Positions 43,471 through 50,208 of a stretch of 64,000 nt of DNA are shown here, in pieces. Position 1 is the stretch's first letter. Each line of letters starts with the position of its first letter. A program made the position numbers and the translations under genes. A model generated the notes under the pieces. It searched no databases. It was not told the origin of the DNA and worked only from the letters and a program-made list of their open reading frames with translations. The stretch comes from Geitlerinema sp. BBD 1991-9 (GTDB taxonomy: Bacteria; Cyanobacteriota; Cyanobacteriia; Cyanobacteriales; Geitlerinemataceae), in NCBI GenBank assembly GCA_001657325.1, contig LWRO01000002.1:273711-337710 (forward strand). Direction: 5' to 3'.

Positions 43471-44160
43471 ATGAAACCTTATCAAACGATCGAGATTCAG
43501 GAGTGCGGCGAACCCCTCGTTTCCATTCCGGAGGCGGTTTTTTCGTGGGAACTTCCCCATCCTTACGAAAAATTGGGGGCCCCCTACGGCGATCGATCTC
43601 CGTTTTTTGTCCGTCGCGGAATGCTCGATCGACTGATCGCCGCTCAGCAAATCCTCCAACGATCTCGTCCCGGTTGGCGAGTTCGTATTTTCGACGCTTA
43701 TCGCCCGATCGAAGTGCAGCAGTTTATGGTGGATTACACGTTTGCGGAAGTCGTTCGATCGAAAAACTGCAATCCAGACACGCTGACGGACGAACAACGT
43801 CAAGCCATTTTCGAGGAAGTCTATCGATTTTGGGCAGTTCCCAGTTTCGATCGATCGAAACCGCCGCCACACAGTACCGGAGGCGCTATTGACGTAACCC
43901 TCGTTGACGAAGCGAACCAACCCATCAATATGGGATCGCCCATCGACGAACTCTCGTCCCGCTCTTACCCAAACCACTTCACTGAAGCCACGACATTACC
44001 CGAACGTCAGTTTCACGAAAACCGTCAGATTCTTTTCAACACGATGATTTCAGCGGGTTTTGCCCAACATCCGAACGAGTGGTGGCATTTTTGCTTCGGC
44101 GATCAGCTTTGGGCTTGGCTGACCCATCGATCGATCGCCCGTTATGGGATGGCTGGATGA
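43471..44160 (+). CDS. VanX-like D-alanyl-D-alanine dipeptidase (M15D)
   Basis: A 229-residue enzyme. ATG 43471 is chosen because the longer frame runs through the divergent gene's promoter. Zinc ligands and catalytic residues are in place: His134 and Asp141 in HSTGGAIDVTL, Glu203 and His206 in NEWWHF. The Arg of VRIFDAYRP near 78 is the transition-state Arg. The family hydrolyses D-Ala-D-Ala; outside vancomycin resistance clusters it recycles cell-wall dipeptides. There is no vanHA here, so a resistance role is unlikely. No signal peptide is seen. The short upstream region has a 14-bp direct repeat (CAATCTTCAAACTC, from 43420). Confidence 0.92.
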   Translation: MKPYQTIEIQECGEPLVSIPEAVFSWELPHPYEKLGAPYGDRSPFFVRRGMLDRLIAAQQILQRSRPGWRVRIFDAYRPIEVQQFMVDYTFAEVVRSKNCNPDTLTDEQRQAIFEEVYRFWAVPSFDRSKPPPHSTGGAIDVTLVDEANQPINMGSPIDELSSRSYPNHFTEATTLPERQFHENRQILFNTMISAGFAQHPNEWWHFCFGDQLWAWLTHRSIARYGMAG

Positions 44161-44223
44161 TGAGATGATGAGGCAAAGTGAAATGACCTCCCCATCTCCC
44201 CCTCTCCCCATCTCCTCACAACA

Positions 44224-44502
44224 TCACCCTCGTGCTTGTTTGAGCATATCGATCAACGTATGGTGAGCGTCTTCTGCATCTTTAAGGGGGCGATCGAAGG
44301 CGACGCGAACCGAAACGACATCACCGTTAACTCGAGCGCTGATATCCATTCCCAGAGGATCGATCGCTAACAGTTCAGCGGCTGTCGCCTCAGTTTGGTT
44401 CCCAAAGGCTTTCGCATAGAGCAATACCGCATCGGCATGGTCGTCGTTCATGTGCTTGCAGATTCGATCGCTGATGGCTGGGGTAATCGCTTCGCTAGTC
44501 AT
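44224..44502 (-). CDS. DUF2470 small protein (HugZ-like C-terminal domain)
   Basis: A 92-residue protein covering just a DUF2470 domain: ICKHMNDDHADAVLLYAKAF (the conserved HMNxDHxD helix), then AELLAIDPLGMDISARVNGD and VRVAFDRPLKDAEDAHHTLI. The same fold forms the C-terminal part of HugZ/pyridoxamine-oxidase-like haem-degrading proteins, where it contacts haem. As a single domain its role in cyanobacteria is unknown. It is convergent with the dipeptidase gene; the spacer has a pyrimidine-rich CCCCATCTCC repeat patch. Confidence 0.88.
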   Translation of the reverse strand: MTSEAITPAISDRICKHMNDDHADAVLLYAKAFGNQTEATAAELLAIDPLGMDISARVNGDVVSVRVAFDRPLKDAEDAHHTLIDMLKQARG

Positions 44503-44697
44503 GGGTGTAACCGCTCAAAAACAGCTCGATGTCTAATTTTTCCTTAGCTTATACGGAATCTGTCGTTCGAGTCAGTTTTTCATCAGCTTCGAGGGGTTCC
44601 ACACCCCTTTCAGCAAACGCCAAGCGACTGTACCCAGATTGCAAGTAACCTGACAAAATCTCCTCATTGCTTTCTTACTTTTCACGCTTCACTCAAC

Positions 44698-45606
44698 ATG
44701 GAGACTCAACCTTCAACACTTCGCCTCTCGATCGTTCTCTTGGTCGGAATTCTCGCTGTTTCGACGGCGGCGATCTGGATTCGGATTGCTATAGATGCAA
44801 CTGGAGGTGGAGGCGTAGGGTTAAGCCTCGTCCTCGCCACGTCTCGGTTGTTCGTGTCGGCGTTGGTGCTGCTTCCAACGTGGCCGCGAGTTCGTTGGTG
44901 GAAGGTTTCCCCCCAAGCTCTCGGGTTTGCTGCAGCGGCTGGGGTGTTTCTAGCGGCGAACTTTGCCGCGTGGACGATGTCGCTTTCCTACACTTCGATC
45001 GCCGCTTCAACGGCAATCGTGACGAGTAATCCCCTTTGGGTGGCGCTGTTGTCGTGGTGGTGTTTCGGCGATCGAATTTCACGACAAACGGCGATCGGAA
45101 TGGCTGTGGCACTTGTCGGCGGTGTTATCGTGGGAACGAGTGGGGGCAGTGAAACGTCTGTAGCGACAAATCCTTGGCTGGGAAACGCACTAGCGTTAGC
45201 GGGATCTTGGGCGGTTAGCATTTATCTGTTATTGGGACGCGAGGCGCAACAACGAGGGTTAAGTGTTGGGGGCTATATTGTAGTGGCGTATACGGTCGCT
45301 GCAATCGTCCTGATTCCCTTTCCCAGTCTGTTGGGTGTGAGTTATTTGGGGTATCCCCGGCCGGTTTACGTGTCGATCGTGTTACTGGCGTTGCTCCCGC
45401 AATTAATCGGGCATACGAGTATTAATTGGACAGTTCGCTGGGTGTCTCCAACCTTTGTGACGCTGGCGATTCTGTTAGAACCGGTTTGTTCGAGTTTGTT
45501 AGGATATTGGATATTTAAAGAAGTTCCTTCGTTCGATGTCCTGATTGGTGCAATCGTTTTGTTGTTTGGTGTTGCCATTGCGGCCTTTGACACTTCATCT
45601 CGTTAA
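44698..45606 (+). CDS. EamA/DMT-family transporter
   Basis: A 302-residue membrane protein with about ten hydrophobic helices arranged as two EamA halves. First half: STAAIWIRIAIDATGG, FLAANFAAWTMSLSYTSIAA, TAIVTSNPLWVALLSW. Second half: NALALAGSWAVSIYLLLGRE, TSINWTVRWVSPTFVTLAIL, PVCSSLLGYWIFKEVP. DMT proteins export metabolites such as amino acids, or import small solutes; the substrate is not predictable. It starts at ATG 44698 and stands alone. Confidence 0.9.
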   Translation: METQPSTLRLSIVLLVGILAVSTAAIWIRIAIDATGGGGVGLSLVLATSRLFVSALVLLPTWPRVRWWKVSPQALGFAAAAGVFLAANFAAWTMSLSYTSIAASTAIVTSNPLWVALLSWWCFGDRISRQTAIGMAVALVGGVIVGTSGGSETSVATNPWLGNALALAGSWAVSIYLLLGREAQQRGLSVGGYIVVAYTVAAIVLIPFPSLLGVSYLGYPRPVYVSIVLLALLPQLIGHTSINWTVRWVSPTFVTLAILLEPVCSSLLGYWIFKEVPSFDVLIGAIVLLFGVAIAAFDTSSR

Positions 45607-45720
45607 AGAGATCTCGATCGCTTTTTTGGGTGACATCGATCGCAGGGCATTCAATCTTCGATCGTAACGATCCTGAAAAAAATTTGTCATGCTAGTAAGT
45701 AGGATTGAATACTCGTAGCA

Positions 45721-45924
45721 ATGGCAGGCTCTATGAACGATAAAAACACCTCAAAAGCCTTCCCTCAGCGCGACTGGAAGGATGAAACTCAAATAGAAAA
45801 CCCAAATGACAAGGTTTTGACAGCACATCAAATTTATCAGCGAGAGTCGCAAAAACTCGTTCAAACGATGACCGATTTGTTTGTCGCTGATTTGATGTGG
45901 TCGATCTCTGGAACGGGTCGTTAA
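45721..45924 (+). CDS. Possible small protein of unknown function
   Basis: A 67-residue frame from ATG 45721 (or 45733): polar, ending KLVQTMTDLFVADLMWSISG TGR. It has an amphipathic C-terminal helix and no signal. The frame has sensible codon use and is followed by stem-loops and a T-run near 45990, which favours a real gene. I recognise no family. Confidence 0.45.
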   Translation: MAGSMNDKNTSKAFPQRDWKDETQIENPNDKVLTAHQIYQRESQKLVQTMTDLFVADLMWSISGTGR

Positions 45925-46252
45925 CTCAACGATAAAACAGAGAGTATTCCCCTTGGGAATCTCAGGTTTTAACTTGAGAACGGCTCGTTTTTTTTATTAA
46001 AAAAATCTCAAAATTGAATTAGTTTTGAAATTTCGTCAGTCAGAATCAAAGACTAACAAAAAACAATTTGCATCTTTTTTTTAATTTTGTTGTGCGTGTA
46101 AAACAACAAAAAAGTCAATCACTGCTTTCTTTTTTTAGAAGCCCCAAAACTTTGTTTGAGCGATCGATAGAAAGCTTCGTTTTTTATTGAATGCGATTTA
46201 TTTTGAGGGGCTTCAAGATCGACAAAAGCACTCACGTGAAGAAAACGATTGT
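45925..46252. other. AT-rich spacer with a terminator-like stem
   Basis: ATTCCC-CTT-GGGAAT (45945-45959) and CTCA/TGAG (45961-45977) stems are followed by a run of T at 45988-45995, consistent with termination of the small gene before it. The remainder to 46252 is AT-rich with no gene. Confidence 0.4.
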
Positions 46253-46386
46253 GGGTCTCCTGAAATTACGGTGTAATTTGTTGAACTGAATACAAGATTT
46301 GGGTAGGGGCGAACGGCCGTTCGCCCCTACCGCAAGGGTTTTGACTGGGTATAAAATCAGCTTATCACCTCAGACTCAGAAGGCCC
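46253..46386 (+). mobile_element. MITE copy A (~134 bp) with central perfect palindrome
   Basis: Begins GGGTCTCCTGAAATTACGG and ends CTCAGAAGGCCC, an imperfect terminal inverted repeat. The centre is a perfect palindrome 46303-46330 (arm GTAGGGGCGAACGG). CGATTG flanks both sides (46246-46251 and 46387-46392), a likely target duplication. Copies B (49261-49394, inverted) and C (49957-50092) align along their length. It codes for nothing. Confidence 0.8.
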
Positions 46387-46468
46387 CGATTGCTTGGATC
46401 GGCCGAACTGATATCGATCGAAGTCAGTTCGGCTTGAAATTTGTTCGAGTCCGGTAGCACAGATCCCC

Positions 46469-46501
46469 AAAAAAAACTCCCTAACACGTCAGTCAGGGAG
46501 T
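46469..46501 (-). terminator. Rho-independent terminator for the subtilase/72-residue protein operon
   Basis: On the minus strand ACTCCCT (46501-46495), a 12-nt loop and AGGGAGT (46482-46476) are followed at once by a run of seven T. It lies 27 bp after the stop of the 72-residue gene. Confidence 0.88.
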
Positions 46502-46527
46502 TCGAGCAAAAAACACGGAGGTAGTAC

Positions 46528-46746
46528 CTATAAGATCTCCATCGATCGAACCTCCAAAACCGGGCCAATGGCAGCAAAAGTCATCACGTTGTCACGCACG
46601 ACCCCATCGACCTTCACCTTCAATCCATCTTGTAAGAGTTCTGACGGCGCACCTTGGTAAATTTCATAAGTCGTTCCGTCATCCGACTCGATCGACCAAG
46701 TTCCCGTTCCCATAGCCACTCGTTTCACCGTTCCAGTCACGGTCAT
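46528..46746 (-). CDS. Small beta-rich protein coupled to the subtilase, unknown function
   Basis: A 72-residue protein. Its ATG (46746) overlaps the subtilase stop as ATGA, which implies translational coupling; a longer frame within the subtilase gene is not needed. The sequence MTVTGTVKRVAMGTGTWSIE, then TYEIYQGAPSEL, LQDGLKVKVDGVVRDNVMTF and GPVLEVRSMEIL has the strand pattern of a small OB-like barrel, as in periplasmic OB-fold proteins, but there is no signal peptide. I do not recognise a named family. Confidence 0.8.
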   Translation of the reverse strand: MTVTGTVKRVAMGTGTWSIESDDGTTYEIYQGAPSELLQDGLKVKVDGVVRDNVMTFAAIGPVLEVRSMEIL

Positions 46747-48593
46747 GTCGTTGCCCCCTCCGGTTTCACAGCCAAACGGGCCAGTGCCAAGCACAGCAGC
46801 ACGTTTGCAACTAAGAACCCACGGGCAACCCAGTCGCTACCGAGCCAAACTAATGCTGGATCGATCGCTGCACTCACCGCCAAGCAACTGGCCACGCCCA
46901 GTGTAGAACCGATAGCGAACCATTTCCACTGCGGGTGACCTAGCAGTAGAACGACCAGCACAGCGGGAACGAGAACGCTGGCAAAAATGGGATTGAGTGC
47001 TGGGTTTCCTTGAATCGCCGTTCCCAATTCCGGCAGCGAACTGCCCATAACGCGCAACGGCCATTGTGGTAAGTCGAAAATATACAAACTTCGCAGGACG
47101 AACAGGCCCGAACTTCCCATGACCAAACCGGTCGCTAGATTCCAGTTCCAGCGGAAGGGGAAGTAGTTGCGCAGCAGCCACGCTAATAAATACGATCCGA
47201 GAACCATGGCAATTTTCGGTAACAGGGCGATCGTTCCACCGTCAATCCAGAAACGCGGGTTCAGATAGCCGTTATCGCGAAGCCAGCGGAAGAAGTCGCG
47301 GAAATTCAGTTGGCCTTTCATTGCCAATTGCACGGCAGATTTCGCGTCGAGATAACCCGCACCAAAATGGTTGAGGCTGTCATCGGACACGGGACGCGCC
47401 GATTCTTTCAGAACGCGAACGACATCATCGGGATTTTCAACACCTGCGGCTTTGATTAACGCTGCAACCCCTGCGACGTGAGGCGAGGCCATGCTCGTTC
47501 CCTGAAATGCTGCGAAGACGGCATTTCCGTTTTGCGGATCGATCGTGTGTTGCAGAATGCCCCCGGATTCCCCCGTTTTGGTGTTGCCGCCAGGAGCAGA
47601 GATGTCAACGCCCGCACCGAAGTTGGAATACGGGGCTTTGTCTCCCGAGGCATCGATGGCGGAAACACCGATGACACGAGGATAGCGAGCGGGATATCCG
47701 GCGGAGTTTTGGTTGGCGTTTCCAGCCGCGGCGACGATAACGACCCCTTTTCGATCGGCGTAGTCGATCGCTTCTTTCATCAAACTGCTTTCACCGCTAC
47801 CACCCAAACTGAGGTTAATCACATCTGCGCCGTTGTCAGCGGCAAACTTAATCGCTTCGGCAATATCGCTAACAGTACCGCCGCCTTGGGCGCTGAGAAC
47901 TTTGAGGGGCATGAGTTTCGCGCTGTAGGCAATTCCCGCCACGCCGAAGTTATTGTTCGTGGATTCGGCAATGGTTCCGGCGACGTGGGTGCCGTGGCCG
48001 TTATCGTCGTCGGCTTGCTCTCGATCGTTGACGAAGTCGTAGCCTCGAACGAATTCGGTGTTTTCGAGATCGGGAACGCGGGTAATTCCCGTGTCGATGA
48101 CGGCGACGGTTACCCCTTCTCCTTGGGTATCGAGCCACGCCCCTTCAACATCGATCGATTGTAAATTCCACTGTTTGCTATAGAGTGGGTCGTTGGGGCG
48201 GTTGGGGGAATTGAAGTCGGTGTTCGTTTGGGGGGATTTGACCGAAGACGTATTGCCTCGGTAGAATTCCGGTTCGGGTAATCCGTAAACGTAGTTGGGT
48301 TCGATCGATTCGGTAAAATCGGCTAAATCTTTTTTGAGTCGGCGCAGAGTCTCTCGATCGCCTTCTACGATATAAAGGGTATCGGCGCGAGAAAATTCGC
48401 TGTTGAGCCGAGGTTCGAGGTCGTACTTGCGGGACATTTCCTCGAGTTGTCGCTCGATTTTCGCGGGGGGAATGTCTTCGCGGAAGTCGAGAACGATCGA
48501 GTCGTAAGTCCCTTGGGTGGCGAGTCCTTGGAAGGTCATCAGCGCCCACCCCAAGCCGAGGATAAATAGGCCGGTGAGTAAGAGTTTTTTCAT
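46743..48593 (-). CDS. Membrane-anchored subtilisin-like serine protease (S8)
   Basis: A 616-residue protease. N-terminal signal or anchor (LLLTGLFILGLGWALMTFQG), a propeptide-like region (~28-105, inhibitor I9-like: LYIVEGDRETLRRLKKDL), then the S8 domain with Asp167 (VAVIDTGI), His200 (NGHGTHVAGTIAE) and Ser367 (GTSMASPHVAG). After the catalytic domain a C-terminal region of about five hydrophobic helices (from ~455: IALLPKIAMVLGSYLLAWLL to VLLCLALARLAV) should place it in the membrane. Such a multi-pass C-terminus is uncommon for S8 enzymes. It is followed, with an ATGA overlap, by the 72-residue protein and a strong terminator. Targets are unknown. Confidence 0.93.
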   Translation of the reverse strand: MKKLLLTGLFILGLGWALMTFQGLATQGTYDSIVLDFREDIPPAKIERQLEEMSRKYDLEPRLNSEFSRADTLYIVEGDRETLRRLKKDLADFTESIEPNYVYGLPEPEFYRGNTSSVKSPQTNTDFNSPNRPNDPLYSKQWNLQSIDVEGAWLDTQGEGVTVAVIDTGITRVPDLENTEFVRGYDFVNDREQADDDNGHGTHVAGTIAESTNNNFGVAGIAYSAKLMPLKVLSAQGGGTVSDIAEAIKFAADNGADVINLSLGGSGESSLMKEAIDYADRKGVVIVAAAGNANQNSAGYPARYPRVIGVSAIDASGDKAPYSNFGAGVDISAPGGNTKTGESGGILQHTIDPQNGNAVFAAFQGTSMASPHVAGVAALIKAAGVENPDDVVRVLKESARPVSDDSLNHFGAGYLDAKSAVQLAMKGQLNFRDFFRWLRDNGYLNPRFWIDGGTIALLPKIAMVLGSYLLAWLLRNYFPFRWNWNLATGLVMGSSGLFVLRSLYIFDLPQWPLRVMGSSLPELGTAIQGNPALNPIFASVLVPAVLVVLLLGHPQWKWFAIGSTLGVASCLAVSAAIDPALVWLGSDWVARGFLVANVLLCLALARLAVKPEGATT

Positions 48594-48724
48594 AACTGTT
48601 GTGTGGAGCGCAACTCGGTTGTCTCAACGATAGCGCATCGGTTTGGCTGAAATGGGCGTAGCGATAGACTGTTCGCGAGAGCGAGTTTGAGATCGATCGA
48701 CTCTACAGTGAGGGAAAGCGGCAG

Positions 48725-49144
48725 ATGGAACGGGGTTTGATGTGGTTGCCTTTGTTGGCGTTGTTTATCGGGTTGGCGTGGGCCGGTTGGAACGAGTTTC
48801 AGAAGGTGGAAGCCTATCGCCGTTGGGCGCAGGGATTCGATCGCGCGAAGTACGATATTTTAGCCGTGTTAGGTCAAAAAGATACTTCGATCGTTTGGGG
48901 CAAACCCACGCGCCAGGGCATTTTGGATTTGCAGCGGTTTTCACTGTCCGAGGTTGAAGAAATTCGTTTGTTGGTCGATGAAACCGTCGTGGATGGGTAC
49001 GATCTCCCGAAAAAGAGTCGATCCTGTGCGTTAGAGTTCGTGTTTTCCGAAGACAAGCCTTCGATGAAAGTGCCGTTTACCGATGTAGAGTTGGCGGCAA
49101 AGTGGGGACAAGCGTTACGCTCGATCGATCGAGCATCTGAATAA
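48725..49144 (+). CDS. Conserved-looking membrane-anchored protein, unknown function
   Basis: A 139-residue protein with an N-terminal membrane helix (MWLPLLALFIGLAWAGW) followed by a soluble alpha/beta domain: RAKYDILAVLGQKDTSIVWG, then LQRFSLSEVEEIRLLVDET and a C-terminal DVELAAKWGQALRSI. The frame, a good ATG and codon use support a gene. I do not recognise the family. It is divergent from the subtilase (131-bp spacer). Confidence 0.78.
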   Translation: MERGLMWLPLLALFIGLAWAGWNEFQKVEAYRRWAQGFDRAKYDILAVLGQKDTSIVWGKPTRQGILDLQRFSLSEVEEIRLLVDETVVDGYDLPKKSRSCALEFVFSEDKPSMKVPFTDVELAAKWGQALRSIDRASE

Positions 49145-49192
49145 TCCTATTGAGTCCACACGTCCCACGTCGAGCATCCTGTTGTCAGGACA

Positions 49193-49224
49193 GAGAGCTT
49201 CTTCTGGATATCGTAGAAGCTCTC
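49193..49224. other. Inverted repeat with 10-bp arms
   Basis: GAGAGCTTCT (49193-49202) and AGAAGCTCTC (49215-49224) are exact complements with a 12-nt loop, 49 bp after the 139-residue gene and 28 bp before the MITE B target site. It may be a terminator stem; no U-run follows. Confidence 0.45.
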
Positions 49225-49260
49225 AGCCAAACCATCAGAACTCGCGATGAGGTATTTTCC

Positions 49261-49394
49261 GGGTCTTCTGATTTTGGGGTGAGAAGCTGATTTTATACCC
49301 GATCGAAATCCTTGCTGTAGGGGCGAACGGCCGTTCGCCCCTACCCCACTCTTGTATTCGGCTCAAGAAATTACACCGTAATCTCAGGAGACCC
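49261..49394 (-). mobile_element. MITE copy B (~134 bp, inverted) with exact 8-bp target duplication
   Basis: Flanked by TATTTTCC on both sides (49253-49260 and 49395-49402), an exact 8-bp duplication. Ends are GGGTCTTCTGATTTTGGGG and, inverted, GGGTCTCCTGAGATTACGG. The central palindrome is at 49318-49345. Reverse complement aligns with copy A through TTACGGTGTAATTT, AATACAAG and GGGTATAAAATCAGCTT. It is non-coding and looks the youngest of the three. Confidence 0.9.
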
Positions 49395-49598
49395 TATTTT
49401 CCAGTAGGGAGAAAGCTTGACGCAATCGTTCTTTAAGATAACGTCCAACGGTTTTGTAAAATTTAAAATTTTCTTCTTCGGGTGTCCCGTTTGACTTCTA
49501 TTATTGAAAACATACACGATCCATCCAATTGTGGAGATCGTATTGATTACAAAACAGGATAAGCTATTGGTATGTCGTGACATTTGAGGTAGAAAAAA

Positions 49599-49883
49599 AT
49601 GCCTCGAAAATCATACCCAAGTGATTTAAGCGATGCAGAATGGAAGTCAATCGAACCTTTATTACCTCAAGAAACATCTCGCGGGCGACCTCGAACGGTC
49701 AATATGCGAGAAGTTCTAAATGGTATTTCTTATGTTTTACACTCAGGCTGTCAGTGGTCGATGATGCCTCACGACTTGCCGCCTTATAGTACGGTCTATC
49801 GATATTTTCAAAAGTTGCAGCGTAAAGGTTTATGGCAGTCTATCAAAAAAATATTACGACACCGACAGAGAAAAGCAGTTTAA
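49599..49883 (+). pseudogene. Truncated IS5-family (DUF4096-type) transposase
   Basis: A 94-residue frame with the N-terminal domain of IS5-type transposases: SDLSDAEWKSIEPLLPQET, GRPRTVNMREVLNGISYVLH, GCQWSMMPHDLPPYSTVYRY and FQKLQRKGLWQSI. Full proteins are usually ~240-280 residues with a DDE catalytic core; here the frame ends at ...RQRKAV and no DDE part is seen downstream. It is an inactive remnant between MITE copies B and C. Confidence 0.85.
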
Positions 49884-49956
49884 GCTTGGGACAGTTGGTT
49901 CTAGGTGATTGAAAGGATCTATCCCAACCGGCTCGAGATGGCAAAATAGAAAAAAC
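49884..49956. other. Spacer between transposase remnant and MITE C
   Basis: No gene. GAAAAAAC at 49949-49956 is the left target-site copy of MITE C (right copy AAAAAAAC at 50093-50100). Confidence 0.5.
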
Positions 49957-50092
49957 GGTTCTCTTGGAATTTTGGTGTAATTGGGTTGCTTACAATACCA
50001 ATATCTTTGTAGGGGCGAACGGCCGTTCGCCCCTACGCCAAGGGTTTTGGAGTCCCATAAACTCTGCTTATCACCTTAAGTCCAACAGACCC
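49957..50092 (+). mobile_element. MITE copy C (~136 bp), oldest and most divergent
   Basis: Begins GGTTCTCTTGGAATTTTGG and ends CCAACAGACCC, matching copies A and B imperfectly. The central palindrome is intact at 50009-50036. Shared internal words are GGTGTAATT, CAAGGGTTTTG and CTGCTTATCACCTTAAG. Flanks GAAAAAAC/AAAAAAAC agree at 7 of 8 positions. Confidence 0.75.
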
Positions 50093-50208
50093 AAAAAAAC
50101 TCGATCGAGATCGATCGAGCTGAAAAACATAGGGCGATTTTGCGAGTTATCCACTCGATCGAGATCGCGTGAATCTAAACAGCCTCAAACAGCTGGTCTA
50201 CGATGAGA

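Noticed and set aside
43471..44160. Vancomycin resistance determinant (vanX)
   Set aside because: No vanH/vanA ligase or vanRS genes are nearby; a stand-alone dipeptidase fits wall recycling.
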